Part shown: in pieces, positions 51,065 through 60,286 of the stretch | How the letters are laid out: the number at the start of each line of letters is the position of its first letter | How positions within the stretch are numbered: the first letter of the stretch is position 1 | Source of the DNA: [Flavobacterium] thermophilum | Lineage (GTDB): Bacteria > Bacillota > Bacilli > Bacillales > Anoxybacillaceae | DNA length: 64,000 bases | Direction of reading: 5' to 3' | NCBI GenBank assembly: GCA_900450595.1 | Contig: UGGS01000001.1 | Location: 868,001-932,000 of the forward strand | Position numbers and translations under genes: made by a program | Notes under the pieces: generated by a model | Databases searched by the model: none | Seen by the model: only the letters and a program-made list of their open reading frames with translations | What the model was told of the DNA's origin: nothing

Positions 51065-52148
51065 CAATTTGCACCGCCTTTCCTAATCGTTGTCCGTTCA
51101 TGGTGTAAATGGACGTCGCCACCGTCAAGCCGCCTCCGACTTCGTTGAGCGCTGCTCGGCAACACGCCTCACACAACAGTTCGAAAAACTTCGTGCAGCC
51201 GGCTTCTTGCATCATGTCGCCGACTTGCGCCGCCGTGTTCGCGCCGCGCACCGCGGCCACCAACGCGGAAGAGGCGCCGGCTTGCTCAGCGAGCGCCGCC
51301 AAAAAACCGAAGTCAACCGGAGCGCTTTTCGAGTGCACCATCATCACCCCTTGGGCGACTTTCGAAAATTTCCCCATCATCCCGACCATCGACACCATCT
51401 TGATGCCAAGCCGTTTGCATTGCTTCAGCGTAAATCCGACAAAATCACCCATTTCAATAAATGCTTCTTCCGGCAAATGCGGATACTCTTGCATGGCATA
51501 TTTCTCGCTCCGCCCCCCGGTCGTGATCACGACATGGCGGCAGCCGTTCGCTTTCGCCACTTGAAGCGCCTGTACGATGCTCGCCCGGTAGGCGGCGGTC
51601 GAGAACGGAACGACGATGCCCCGCGTTCCTAAAATCGAAATGCCGCCCATAATGCCAAGCCTCGGATTCAACGTTTTTTTGGCGATTTCCTCGCCGCCGG
51701 GCACGGAAATGACAACGTTCACCCCGCGATGTAAACCGTATTGCGCCAATACTTCGTTGACTGCTTCGCGGATCATTTGCCGCGGCACTGGATTGATCGC
51801 GGCTTCCCCGACCGGCACCGGCAAGCCGGGTTTCGTGACACGTCCGACCCCTTCCCCGCCGTCAATATGAACGCCCGGCGACGAGGCCCATGAGACAGTG
51901 GAAACGATGAGCGCACCGTGCGTCGCATCCGGATCATCGCCGCCGTCTTTCACCACAGCTGCAGTCGCCGTTTCGCCTTCGAACGAACAAGAGGCAAGTG
52001 AAAAGGTGACGACCCGCCCGATCGGAAGGCGAATCGTCGCGTCTGTCTGCACTTGGCCAGTGATGAGGGCTGTGAGCGCGGCTTTCGTGGCCGCTGCCGC
52101 GCACGATCCGGTCGTATATCCTTCACGCAGCGTTTTTTTTGTTTCCAT
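51030..52148 (-). CDS. cbiD: Cobalt-precorrin-5B C1-methyltransferase (CbiD)
   Basis: C1 methylation in the anaerobic pathway, by an enzyme unrelated to the other methyltransferases. 372 residues: [59 protein letters not shown] and [16 protein letters not shown] are CbiD signatures. Located 6 bp after cbiC. Confidence 0.96.
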   Translation of the reverse strand: METKKTLREGYTTGSCAAAATKAALTALITGQVQTDATIRLPIGRVVTFSLASCSFEGETATAAVVKDGGDDPDATHGALIVSTVSWASSPGVHIDGGEGVGRVTKPGLPVPVGEAAINPVPRQMIREAVNEVLAQYGLHRGVNVVISVPGGEEIAKKTLNPRLGIMGGISILGTRGIVVPFSTAAYRASIVQALQVAKANGCRHVVITTGGRSEKYAMQEYPHLPEEAFIEMGDFVGFTLKQCKRLGIKMVSMVGMMGKFSKVAQGVMMVHSKSAPVDFGFLAALAEQAGASSALVAAVRGANTAAQVGDMMQEAGCTKFFELLCEACCRAALNEVGGGLTVATSIYTMNGQRLGKAVQIDGDDETDRRGS

Positions 52149-52154
52149 CGTTCG

Positions 52155-52802
52155 TCACGCTCGCTCGGCAAGCAGCGATAACGCATTCAAAGCGGCGACG
52201 GTCACGGTGCTTCCTCCTTTGCGGCCGCGATTGGTGATGAACGGCACATCGAGCTTCGCCAATTCTTCTTTCGATTCCGCCGCCGAGACGAATCCGACCG
52301 GCAAGCCGATCACAAGCCCCGGCCGCGCTTCTCCTTCTTTGATGAGACGAATGAGCTCCAACAGTGCAGTCGGTGCGTTGCCAATGGCGAAAATGCCGCC
52401 TTCCGCTTCTTTCACCGCTTTGCGCATCGCCACGATCGCCCTCGTCGTATTCAGCCGTTTCGCTTCCGCAATCACGTCTTCATCAGAAATATAGACACGC
52501 ACCGCGCTGCCGAACTTCGCCAACCGCGCTTGATTGACGCCGGCTTGCACCATTTGCACATCGGCGACGACGAGCTTGCCGCTGCGGATGGCATCAATGC
52601 CTGAGCGAATCGCATCCGGGTGGAAAAGAAGACTTTTGCCAAGCTCAAAATCAGCCGATGCATGGATGACGCGCTGAACGATTCGGTATTGTTCTTCTGT
52701 AAATGAATGCTCGCCGATCTCTTCATCAATGATTTGAAAGCTGCGCGCTTCAATTTGTTCCGGCTGCACCGTCGCCGGACGAAATGTTGTATGGAAGTCC
52801 AT
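52155..52802 (-). CDS. cbiC: Cobalt-precorrin-8 methylmutase (CbiC)
   Basis: Moves the methyl group from C11 to C12 to give cobyrinate. 215 residues. The catalytic histidine lies in QRVIHASADFELG, followed by DVQMVQAGVN and the glycine-rich VIGLPVGFVSAAESKEEL and TNRGRKGGSTVTVAA. Good AGGAG ribosome-binding site before the ATG. Confidence 0.95.
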   Translation of the reverse strand: MDFHTTFRPATVQPEQIEARSFQIIDEEIGEHSFTEEQYRIVQRVIHASADFELGKSLLFHPDAIRSGIDAIRSGKLVVADVQMVQAGVNQARLAKFGSAVRVYISDEDVIAEAKRLNTTRAIVAMRKAVKEAEGGIFAIGNAPTALLELIRLIKEGEARPGLVIGLPVGFVSAAESKEELAKLDVPFITNRGRKGGSTVTVAALNALSLLAERA

Positions 52803-52858
52803 GACAATTCTCCTTTCTTCATGATCGCTTGCATGAGCGGCCGCTAGAATCCCATTCT

Positions 52859-53635
52859 TTACACGGCCGGAAGCGGCGCATGCTGCTTCAACGACTCAAG
52901 CACGCCGGCAAAATCGTGGTGCACGATGCCGTATGACAGCCGCGGGCGGCGGATGACGATGACCTCGATGCCGAGCTCTTCGGCGGCGGCGATTTTCTCA
53001 TCCACAAACCCGACTTTGCCGCTTTCTTTCGTGACGACGACCGTGACGCCGAAATGACGGTACAGCGCCCGATCGAGCTCTTGGGTAAACGGCCCCTGCA
53101 TCATGACGATCTGCTCTTGCGAAAACCCAAGACGCTCGCATTTGTCCAAATTGTCTTTTCTCGGGAGCATCCGGGCGATCACCTTCACGTTTGGGCGATT
53201 GAGCAGTTTGGCGGCGAAAATGTCGAGCGTTTTGCTGCCGGTCGTCAGCATCACGACGCCGCCTTTTTCCGCCGCCAAGTCAGCCGCTTCTTCATAGCTA
53301 TCGACAAACGTCACCTTCTCGGATGAAAGCGAAGACGCCTGCCGCTCGTAGCGAATGTAGGGCAACCCGGCGTCTGCTGCCGCTTGCATGGCGTTTTTCG
53401 ACGCCTCTTCAGCAAATGGATGGCTCGCATCGACAATCGCTTTGGCTCCCTCGGCTTTGGCCAGCTCGGCAAGCTGGGACGCATCCAAGCGGCCGACATA
53501 GGCGCGAATGCCGGATGACCGAAGCTGTTCGGCCGCGTGATCGGTGACGACCGTCGCCGTGACCGAATAGCCAGCTTGTTGGATCATCACCGCCAATTCG
53601 CGGGCATCGCTCGTCCCTGCCAACATCAAAATCAT
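52859..53635 (-). CDS. cbiJ: Cobalt-precorrin-6A reductase (CbiJ/CobK)
   Basis: NAD(P)H-dependent reduction of the macrocycle. 258 residues: MILMLAGTSDARELAVMIQQ, AIVDASHPFAEEASKNA, MLTTGSKTLDIF and VVVTKESGKVGFVDEKI are diagnostic of CbiJ/CobK. The ATG at 53635 follows AAGGGGGAG; longer upstream frames run into the His tail of cbiX and are rejected. Confidence 0.93.
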   Translation of the reverse strand: MILMLAGTSDARELAVMIQQAGYSVTATVVTDHAAEQLRSSGIRAYVGRLDASQLAELAKAEGAKAIVDASHPFAEEASKNAMQAAADAGLPYIRYERQASSLSSEKVTFVDSYEEAADLAAEKGGVVMLTTGSKTLDIFAAKLLNRPNVKVIARMLPRKDNLDKCERLGFSQEQIVMMQGPFTQELDRALYRHFGVTVVVTKESGKVGFVDEKIAAAEELGIEVIVIRRPRLSYGIVHHDFAGVLESLKQHAPLPAV

Positions 53636-53657
53636 CAGCGCTCCCCCTTTTTGTTTT

Positions 53658-54482
53658 TTAGTGATGATGGTGATGATGATGGTGAGAAACGTGCAGCCGG
53701 TATTGACAGACATCGCAGTTCATCGCCACCGTTTGATCGAGCACTTCTTGCAGGCGGTCAAGCACGATATCGATCAGTTTCGGATGAAAGCCGACATAAT
53801 CGGCCAGCGCAAATGAGACGTGCGGGTGATCGAGGCGGTATTGCGCCACTTGCTGTTCAAGCCGCTTAATCAGGATGCCGGTGAATAAAAAATACGGAAG
53901 AACAATGATCCGCCTAGCTCCGAGCATGAGACAGCGGCGGACGGCGTCATCAAGCGACGGCGTCGTCACCCCCATAAACGCCGGCTCGATGAGCGCATAG
54001 CCCGTTTGTTCCCAAAACAAGCGGGCGATTTTATACAAGTCGCTGTTCGCGTCCGGGTCGCTCCCGCCGCGGCCGAGCAAAATGACCGCTGTGCCGTCGT
54101 CTGGCTCTTCCGGCCGCTCGCCGATTTCTTGCAGACGCTCGCGCAAAATCGCGAACGTCTGCTCATGAACGCCGATCGGCCGTCCATATCGAAACATGAT
54201 GTGCGGATAGCGCGCTTTCGCCTCATCGATTTCCGCCGGGATGTGCAGCTTCGAATGCCCAGCCGGCAATAAAATGAGCGGAATGACCGCCACTTCCGCC
54301 GCTCCGGCCTCAACGCACCGCGCGATTCCTTCGCTGATCGACGGACGGCCAAACTCTAGAAAACTCGTTTCAACATGGAAAGAAGCAGAAAGACGCGGCC
54401 GCAGGCGGTCGACAAACTGCTGTACTTGCTCATTTCCTTCCGGGTCGCGGCTTCCATGGCCGACAAACAAAATGGCTCTCAT
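53658..54482 (-). CDS. cbiX: Sirohydrochlorin cobaltochelatase, long form with Fe-S motif and His tail (CbiX-L)
   Basis: Inserts cobalt into sirohydrochlorin, which defines the cobalt-early pathway. 274 residues as two CbiX-type halves; the metal-site histidines are in FVGHGSRDPEGNEQ and LLPAGHSKLHIPAEID. Near the C-terminus is MNCDVC, the MXCXXC redox-centre motif described for B. megaterium CbiX, and the protein ends in eight consecutive histidines (HVSHHHHHHHH), presumably for cobalt storage or delivery. AGAGGAG lies 7 nt before the ATG. Confidence 0.94.
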   Translation of the reverse strand: MRAILFVGHGSRDPEGNEQVQQFVDRLRPRLSASFHVETSFLEFGRPSISEGIARCVEAGAAEVAVIPLILLPAGHSKLHIPAEIDEAKARYPHIMFRYGRPIGVHEQTFAILRERLQEIGERPEEPDDGTAVILLGRGGSDPDANSDLYKIARLFWEQTGYALIEPAFMGVTTPSLDDAVRRCLMLGARRIIVLPYFLFTGILIKRLEQQVAQYRLDHPHVSFALADYVGFHPKLIDIVLDRLQEVLDQTVAMNCDVCQYRLHVSHHHHHHHH

Positions 54483-54519
54483 ATTCGCTCTCCTCTCTTT
54501 TATATCGCTCCATCCGAGG

Positions 54520-56301
54520 TTACTCACCGCATGCCGGCGTTTCGATCTTCGCCGCCGTCTTGGCCTCCTCGTACGAAAAGCGGCCGATTTGTTTCACGCG
54601 GGCAAAAAACTTATGAAATCGTTCGTTCGGATGAGCATGTTCTTTGTACTGTTCAATGATGTCCGCCACAATGGCCACCATCTCTTCCGGCGGGATGCCT
54701 TCCGCAACGAGCTGGCCAGGATGGGCGTTGCGGCCGACCGTTTTCCCGCCTAAAAACAAGTCAAATTTCCCTTTCCGGTACACAAGCCCGATGTCTTCGC
54801 GCACCGCGCCGTAGCATGCCATGCCGCAGCCGTTGATGCCAAGCTTCAACTCTTTCGGCAGCGCCATGCCCCCAAATCGCCGCGCCAATTCCTCGGCATA
54901 TGGAATCGCGTCTTTTTTCTCTCCATCGCAAAAGTCGCATGCCTTCACCGTCAGCACATCACCAACCGGCATCACCATCAGTCCGACAGCAGCGAGCCGA
55001 TCGACAAGCCCTTTTGGATCCTCTGTCACCCGCTCGATTTTGATATAATGATCCGGCGTGTACGTCATTTTCCCGTCCGGTCCGACCGCTTCGGCAAGCG
55101 CGATGAGCTGCTCCGGAGTAAACTGCTTGTTGGCCACCCCTGGGCTCACTGCCGCTTCGAACAGCACGGCGGACGCCTTCTTTGTCGTTCTTCTTTCCAA
55201 TGCTGCAAGCGCGTCCTCCGCTGTTTCTCTCACCCGATGCAACAGAGCGGATGACGGCCGGTTTTCCGTTTGGACGAATGGCTCCTCCGGCAGCGGAAAA
55301 GCGGAAGCTGCCGGCGCCAATCCAGCTTCCTTCGCGGCCGCGTCCACAGCCGGCGGCAAAACCGCTACGGCGGCAAAACCGCGGTCTTTCTCGTCGCCGA
55401 AAGCGGAGGCAGCCGCGGCAAACGGCCGAAACGCTTCTCCGTTTTCTTCGTCCGGCTCTCTCAGCGGTTTCGTCTGGTCAAGCGCCCACGGCTCCGCTTC
55501 TTTGCGCAGCCGTTCATGCGGTTTGAGCGGCTGGACGGCGGCTGCTAGTTGATACTTGCGCTGGTAGCCGCGCGGCGTGATCATGAGCCCATCGTGAACA
55601 AAAGTCGTCGAGTTGCCGATAATGACCGTCGTCAACATGCCGATTTCATGGTCCAGCATATGCGCCAAGTCGGTGAGGACGATATGCTGACGCTCGCGAT
55701 ACGCGCTTTTTACCAGACCGACCGGGGTCTCCGGAGACCGGTGGCGAAGCAGGATGCGCTGCGCCTCCACAATCTGCCGAGTGCGCCGTCCGCTTTTCGG
55801 GTTGTACAGCGCGATGACAAAATCGGCCGCCGCCGCGGCGTCAATCCGCTTTTCAATCAGCTCCCACGGCGTCAAATGATCGCTCAAACTGATCGTACAG
55901 GCATCGTGCATAATCGGGGCGCCAAGCAGCGCCGCGCACGAATGAATCGCGGAAATGCCGGGGATGACTTCGACTTCAATCGGACTCGCTTTCGTCCACC
56001 CTTTTTCGATCAACACTTCATACACGAGCCCCGCCATGCCGTACAACCCGGCGTCGCCGCTGGAGATGACGGCAACCGTTTTGCCGCGCTCGGCCCACTT
56101 CACCGCCGCTTGGGCGCGGCTCACCTCTTCCGTCATGCCCGTGCTGATGATTTCCTTTCCGACAATCAGATCGCGCACAAGTTCGATGTACGTTTTGTAG
56201 CCGATGATGACGTCGCTTTCTTCAATCGCTTCCCGAGCCCGTTTCGTCATATGGTCGACGCTTCCCGGGCCGAAGCCGACAATGAGCAATTTGCCGCTCA
56301 T
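54520..56301 (-). CDS. cbiH60: CbiH60: C17-methyltransferase fused to a sulfite reductase-like Fe-S domain
   Basis: 593 residues. Residues ~1-245 are the CbiH/CobJ C17-methyltransferase (LLIVGFGPGSVDHMTKRARE, VISSGDAGLYGMAGLVYEV, SLSDHLTPWELIEKRI). An Ala/Pro/Glu-rich linker (~270-385) leads to a ferredoxin-like nitrite/sulfite reductase half-domain with cysteines in KACDFCDGEK and NGCGMACYGAV that would hold a [4Fe-4S] cluster. This matches B. megaterium CbiH60, which methylates and contracts the ring. The linker is low-complexity. Confidence 0.93.
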   Translation of the reverse strand: MSGKLLIVGFGPGSVDHMTKRAREAIEESDVIIGYKTYIELVRDLIVGKEIISTGMTEEVSRAQAAVKWAERGKTVAVISSGDAGLYGMAGLVYEVLIEKGWTKASPIEVEVIPGISAIHSCAALLGAPIMHDACTISLSDHLTPWELIEKRIDAAAAADFVIALYNPKSGRRTRQIVEAQRILLRHRSPETPVGLVKSAYRERQHIVLTDLAHMLDHEIGMLTTVIIGNSTTFVHDGLMITPRGYQRKYQLAAAVQPLKPHERLRKEAEPWALDQTKPLREPDEENGEAFRPFAAAASAFGDEKDRGFAAVAVLPPAVDAAAKEAGLAPAASAFPLPEEPFVQTENRPSSALLHRVRETAEDALAALERRTTKKASAVLFEAAVSPGVANKQFTPEQLIALAEAVGPDGKMTYTPDHYIKIERVTEDPKGLVDRLAAVGLMVMPVGDVLTVKACDFCDGEKKDAIPYAEELARRFGGMALPKELKLGINGCGMACYGAVREDIGLVYRKGKFDLFLGGKTVGRNAHPGQLVAEGIPPEEMVAIVADIIEQYKEHAHPNERFHKFFARVKQIGRFSYEEAKTAAKIETPACGE

Positions 56302-56365
56302 CATGATCCCTCCTTTTGCCGACTAGCACCCATTTTTCACACTCCATTCGCCGCTCATGTCCCTT

Positions 56366-57154
56366 TCACGGCGCAACACATCGGGGGACGATTTTTTCCT
56401 CTGGCCGCCATGCTTGCCAAAGCCGCACGAACAGCGGAACATCCAAGCGAATGTCCAACAGCCGCTGGCGGTCGGCGAATACGTCTTCGGGTGCCCCTTG
56501 CATCACGATCCGTCCTTCGTGCATGACCGCGACGACATCCGCCCACTGCCAGACGAAATCCATGTCATGGGTGGCGATCAACACAGTCGTCCCCGCCTGG
56601 TGAATGGCGTCAATTTGTTTGAGAAACTGCTTTGTCTGATGCTGATCCAAATAGGCGGTCGGTTCGTCCAATACGAGCAAGTCCGGCTTGGCCGCCATCG
56701 TACAGCAGAGCGTCAGCCATTTTTTCTGTCCGAGACTGAATTGATGGGTCGGGCGGTCCAGCCAAGATTGAAGGTGGTATTCCGCCGTAATCGCGGCAAG
56801 CGCCTCCCCCATTTTTTCTCGATCGATTCCGGCATGGACTAAGCTGATCGCCAATTCATCACGCACGAGCGGGGCGAGGATTTGATGCTCCGGGTTTTGA
56901 AAGACGATGCCGACTTCACGCCGCCATTGCGTCCAATCAGCGCCGCGTTCATACATGTTGCGCCCTTTCCAATACACCGCTCCTTCCTGCGCCCGCAGCA
57001 GCCCGTTCAAATGAAGAAACAACGTCGTTTTGCCGCAGCCGTTTGGCCCGATCAAGGCGCATTTTTTTCGCTCTGGAATTTCCCAATCAATCCCATTCAG
57101 CACATACCGTTCTGCTTGATAAGCGTATTTCACTCGTTCCATTCGCAGCAGCAA
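56366..57154 (-). CDS. cbiO: Cobalt ECF transporter ATPase (CbiO)
   Basis: ABC ATPase that powers CbiMNQ. 262 residues: Walker A GPNGCGKTT, Q-loop VFQNPEHQI, a signature motif reading FSLGQKKW rather than LSGGQ, Walker B LLVLDEPTAYLD and the switch His in ATHDMD. The TTG at 57154 follows GGAAGGGG by 8 nt and begins 5 bp after the cbiQ stop; MERVKYAYQ a few codons on is the alternative start. Confidence 0.93.
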   Translation of the reverse strand: MLLRMERVKYAYQAERYVLNGIDWEIPERKKCALIGPNGCGKTTLFLHLNGLLRAQEGAVYWKGRNMYERGADWTQWRREVGIVFQNPEHQILAPLVRDELAISLVHAGIDREKMGEALAAITAEYHLQSWLDRPTHQFSLGQKKWLTLCCTMAAKPDLLVLDEPTAYLDQHQTKQFLKQIDAIHQAGTTVLIATHDMDFVWQWADVVAVMHEGRIVMQGAPEDVFADRQRLLDIRLDVPLFVRLWQAWRPEEKIVPRCVAP

Positions 57155-57159
57155 CGTTT

Positions 57160-57885
57160 TCACCCCTTCCGCCATGCCCACCCAAGCAGCAAGGCCATGA
57201 TGATGCCGGCCGCAACATCGACAAGAGGCACATGCGCTTTTTCCCGCTGATGCGTATGCCCAGCCGACGCGACGCCTCCACGCGCCGCAAGCGAACGGCT
57301 GAACGCTTCATACGACTGCCACGTTTTCATCCATAGTTGGTACATCAGCATCCCGCCATGCCGCCAATGCGTTCCCCCGCTGCGGGCTCGCAGCGCCAGC
57401 ATTAGCTCTGCGGCCGCCTGCTCGAGCAAAAAGATAAAGCGATACATAAGAAAGCAAAGTTCCACGAGCGCCGCCGGCAGCCGCATTCGCCTCAGCACCG
57501 CAATCAAGTCCGGCGCCGGCGTCGTAATGAGAAGGAAAAACAAGCACGACCAGGCGGCAAGGGAGCGGACGGCGAGCTTTGCAGCCGGCTGCAGCTGGCT
57601 GTCGATGAAAGTTATTTGAAAAGGAACCGACACGGACACAACGAGCGTCAGCAGGCTGAGCCCTAAAAAAACGGAGGCGGCGAGCATCGCTTTTCCATAC
57701 ACGGAAAACGGCACTCGTGCACGAGCGACAATCCAATACGCCATTCCGATGAGCACAAGCCATTGTTCGCGCCAGCCGCCCATCATGACAACGGCAAGCA
57801 TAACAAACGCCACGATCAGCTTCCACTCCGCCCGCCATGCCCGCAGCCGGTTGTCATACGCCCAACGGTCAAACTCGCGAATCAT
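57160..57885 (-). CDS. cbiQ: Cobalt ECF transporter T component (CbiQ)
   Basis: 241-residue transmembrane coupling subunit. The EcfT/CbiQ signature appears as ALRARSGGTHWRH and, nearer the end, ARG in SRSLAARGG; five to six helices. Its start overlaps the end of cbiN by 17 bp. Confidence 0.9.
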   Translation of the reverse strand: MIREFDRWAYDNRLRAWRAEWKLIVAFVMLAVVMMGGWREQWLVLIGMAYWIVARARVPFSVYGKAMLAASVFLGLSLLTLVVSVSVPFQITFIDSQLQPAAKLAVRSLAAWSCLFFLLITTPAPDLIAVLRRMRLPAALVELCFLMYRFIFLLEQAAAELMLALRARSGGTHWRHGGMLMYQLWMKTWQSYEAFSRSLAARGGVASAGHTHQREKAHVPLVDVAAGIIMALLLGWAWRKG

Positions 57886-58162
57886 GGCTGTTTTTCCGCT
57901 CCGAACGCCCTTTGTACAACCCGACGACGTAGCCGATCACGCCGGCGCCAAGCGCGGCTTGCAGCGAGAACAGAAGCGTTTCGACTTCGCCGCCTGGAGG
58001 GGTGAAGATCGACTCAAACCACGGCCGGTAATGCGGGTTGAGCGTTTGAATGGCTTTTTCCGCCTGATCGTCCGTTCCACCGAATTCCGATCCGCGCGCC
58101 CACCAAAGCGGAATGATGACAAGCAAAGCAGCCAGCAACACGAGCAAGCCATTTTTCTTCAT
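57869..58162 (-). CDS. cbiN: Cobalt transport protein CbiN
   Basis: 97 residues: two helices (LLVLLAALLVIIPLWWARG near the N-terminus and LLFSLQAALGAGVIGYVVGL near the end) linked by an extracytoplasmic loop with FGGTDDQAEKAI. CbiN assists CbiM in metal loading. It lies 4 bp after cbiM. Confidence 0.92.
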   Translation of the reverse strand: MKKNGLLVLLAALLVIIPLWWARGSEFGGTDDQAEKAIQTLNPHYRPWFESIFTPPGGEVETLLFSLQAALGAGVIGYVVGLYKGRSERKNSHDSRV

Positions 58163-58166
58163 CGCA

Positions 58167-58910
58167 TTACGCCCCCTTTTCCTTTTGGAACAGCGGAGAA
58201 GCTTGATAGGAGGAAAGCCAGTTCCAGACGATTACCGTTATGATGCCTTCCGTCACCGCCAACGGCACTTGAGTAATGGCAAAAATGCCGGCGAATTTCA
58301 AAAACGAGGCGGTGACTCCCCCATCAGGAGACGGAAACGCCAGGGCAAGCTGCAGGGACGTCATGACATATGTAGCCAAATCAGACAAACAAGCGGCAAG
58401 AAACAAAGCCGCTCGATTGGATACCGCCCCTTTTCGGCACAGTTGATACACTCCGTACGCGACGAACGGGCCGACGATCGCCATCGACATCGCATTGGCC
58501 CCAAGCGTCGTCACTCCTCCGTGGGCAAGAAGCAGCGCTTGAAAGAGAAGAACGACTGTGCCGATCACCACCATCACCCATGGTCCAAACAAAACCGAGC
58601 CGAAGCCGATCCCGGTCGGATGCGAGCTGCTGCCGGTGACGGATGGAATTTTCAACGCCGACAATACAAATGTAAACGCGCCAGCTAACGCCATCAGAAG
58701 CTTATGTTCGGGGTGCTGCTTCAGCGTATGCACAAGCCGCCGCAATCCGAACACAAAGAACGGCAAAAACAACAGCCACCAAAACAGCGCCCATTTGACA
58801 GGCAAAAATCCTTCCATAATATGCATGGCATACGCTTCATTTTCATTCGTCAACAAAAAATAAGAAACGAACAAAGCCGCCATTCCGCTCCATCGAACCG
58901 CTCTCTTCAT
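58167..58910 (-). CDS. cbiM: Cobalt transport protein CbiM (S component)
   Basis: Metal-binding subunit of the cobalt ECF transporter, 247 residues. A cleavable signal sequence ends at NEAYA, exposing MHIMEGFLP, whose N-terminal Met-His is the metal-binding site of processed CbiM. Later motifs [20 protein letters not shown] and [19 protein letters not shown] are typical. It begins immediately upstream of cbiN; the ferredoxin gene ends 1 bp before it. Confidence 0.95.
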   Translation of the reverse strand: MKRAVRWSGMAALFVSYFLLTNENEAYAMHIMEGFLPVKWALFWWLLFLPFFVFGLRRLVHTLKQHPEHKLLMALAGAFTFVLSALKIPSVTGSSSHPTGIGFGSVLFGPWVMVVIGTVVLLFQALLLAHGGVTTLGANAMSMAIVGPFVAYGVYQLCRKGAVSNRAALFLAACLSDLATYVMTSLQLALAFPSPDGGVTASFLKFAGIFAITQVPLAVTEGIITVIVWNWLSSYQASPLFQKEKGA

Positions 58911-59309
58911 TTATCCCTTCACTCCTTTCGCAGCATGTTCCGTTTTCCGTTTTCCGCTTGGCGCCTCCCGTTCGCCGGCTGGCGTCAACACCAATTCGCC
59001 TTCGTATTCATACGTCGCCCACTCCCGCATCGGAACCCCCTCACCCAAATGGGCGCGCACAACCTCCTTCGCCCGCTCCGGCGTCATCTGTCGATACCAG
59101 ATGCCTTGCGGATAGACGATCATCACGCACGCGTCTTGGCATCGTCCGTTGCAGCGCGTCCTTGTTGTATGGACAGCGTCGTCAAGCCCGAGACGGGCGA
59201 TCTCCTCGCGCACCGCCGTTGTCACGTCATCCCCGCCATGGCGGAGGCACGTCCCTCCGTTGCAAATGAGCACATGATGCTTCATTCCCCGCAAATCCCA
59301 TGTCGCCAC
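58911..59309 (-). CDS. Thioredoxin-like [2Fe-2S] ferredoxin (CbiW-like)
   Basis: 132 residues. Cysteine pattern LICNGGTCLRHGG ... RTRCNGRCQDACVMIVYP is that of thioredoxin-like [2Fe-2S] ferredoxins. Proteins of this kind open several Bacillaceae cobalamin operons (CbiW in B. megaterium) and may donate electrons to the reductive steps; that role is inferred. GTG start with AAGGGGGGG 5 nt upstream. First gene after the riboswitch. Confidence 0.8.
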   Translation of the reverse strand: MATWDLRGMKHHVLICNGGTCLRHGGDDVTTAVREEIARLGLDDAVHTTRTRCNGRCQDACVMIVYPQGIWYRQMTPERAKEVVRAHLGEGVPMREWATYEYEGELVLTPAGEREAPSGKRKTEHAAKGVKG

Positions 59310-59374
59310 CGAATCCCCCCCTTTTTGGCTAGAATGATAGAATTTAGACGCAGACAGACGGGCAGGTTTTCGGC

Positions 59375-59405
59375 AAAAGAAAAAGCACCTCTACAGCAGA
59401 GGTGC
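59375..59405 (-). terminator. Riboswitch-controlled terminator of the cobalamin operon
   Basis: GCACCTCT, 5-nt loop, AGAGGTGC, then TTTTTCTTTT on the minus strand, about 100 nt after the aptamer and 65 nt before the first gene. Confidence 0.88.
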
Positions 59406-59505
59406 AGAAAAATGTATACGAAAGCCGTAAACGGCCCAAACAGGCCCAATGCAGCCATCATTCTCCCGCACGTCTGCCTATAGTCCCGTAGGCATCCGTC
59501 CGATC

Positions 59506-59678
59506 CAAACAAGGCAGGTCTCCTGACTTAGGATCATCGCTTGACGGCGTCTTCCCGAAGCATCCTTCAGTGACTTGCTGCCGCAAAGCTCCCCATCACA
59601 GTGGCGGGCACCGTGCCGGATTTTCACCGGGCTTCCCTTTTCACCCAAACCCTAGAGCAGGCTTAGGCACCTTGTTTG
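59506..59678 (-). promoter_or_regulatory. Adenosylcobalamin riboswitch
   Basis: About 173 nt. P1 pairs CAAACAAGG with CCTTGTTTG; the B12 box reads AGTCAGGAGACCTGCC, and GGGAAGCCCGGTGAAAATCC, CCCGCCACTGTGA and AAGTCACTG follow the cobalamin aptamer consensus. It should shut off the cobalt-uptake and corrin genes when coenzyme B12 is plentiful. No good promoter is seen upstream of it; the nearest sequence is the duplicated rraA end. Confidence 0.97.
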
Positions 59679-59740
59679 TTTCTCGCCTATTGATCTTGTC
59701 ATGGAACAAGCATCCGTTCTCATCGTAGTACAACTTGATG

Positions 59741-59881
59741 GCAGGCGTCAACCGTTTTTTGCCGACAAATCTTCGCGGGCGACGACAACGCCGTCGGCAT
59801 CGGCGTACACGTATGCGCCCGGCTCCCAGCGGACGCCGCCGAACTCGAGCACAACGTCGCGGGCGCCTTTTCCTTCTTTTT
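59741..59881 (-). repeat. Duplicated 3' end of rraA (direct repeat, distal copy)
   Basis: Matches 60575-60715 at 139 of 141 positions (127 bp without a difference). It contains the last ~40 codons and stop of the rraA-like gene but no start, so it is not a gene. Confidence 0.95.
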
Positions 59882-59905
59882 GGCATTTCGAGCGGGCGTT
59901 CCATT

Positions 59906-60286
59906 TCAACCAGAACGATACATCTCCAACTTGTCCAGGTCTAAGACAAATCCAGCGCCCAGCAATATATCCAATCCTAACAAACCGTTAATCCCCTCAT
60001 AGTCCATCCCGCTAAAATCAATTTCATACTCTCTTAGCTGGAAAGAATCTAGCTGAATACAGTCTAATTTTTTTGTAAACGCGTACTCTTTCCCACCGAT
60101 TCCGTAATAAGCCACAATACGATCGCCCGGCTCTACCCGCAAATGAATATCTTCTACTGCATTTTGAGAAATCACTGTTTTCGCCGCACCAGTATCAATC
60201 ACCATATTATGAATCAACTTAGACCTTCCTTGATAAACGATTTCGATCGATGCAAACAGCAAGCCTTCACGATATTCAATCTGCAT
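59906..60286 (-). CDS. Retropepsin-like (clan AA) aspartic protease
   Basis: 126 residues. The single catalytic motif is VIDTGAAKTVIS (Asp31 in DTG), followed by a flap-like YYGIGGKEYAF and the hydrophobic-hydrophobic-Gly motif GINGLLGLDILL. Single-domain proteins of this type would act as dimers. No signal peptide or membrane helix. Its start overlaps the preceding 84-residue frame by 11 bp, so the pair is coupled. Base composition is clearly richer in AT than the surrounding genes, suggesting transfer. Confidence 0.8.
   Translation of the reverse strand: MQIEYREGLLFASIEIVYQGRSKLIHNMVIDTGAAKTVISQNAVEDIHLRVEPGDRIVAYYGIGGKEYAFTKKLDCIQLDSFQLREYEIDFSGMDYEGINGLLGLDILLGAGFVLDLDKLEMYRSG

Noticed and set aside
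42158..58243. Numerous long plus-strand frames opposite the cobalamin genes
   Set aside because: They are high-GC shadow frames antisense to confidently identified enzymes and have no start signals.
59282..59512. 76-codon minus-strand frame with a hydrophobic N-terminus between aptamer and first cobalamin gene
   Set aside because: It crosses the riboswitch terminator, its only start lies one base from a weak GGGAG, and no family is recognised.
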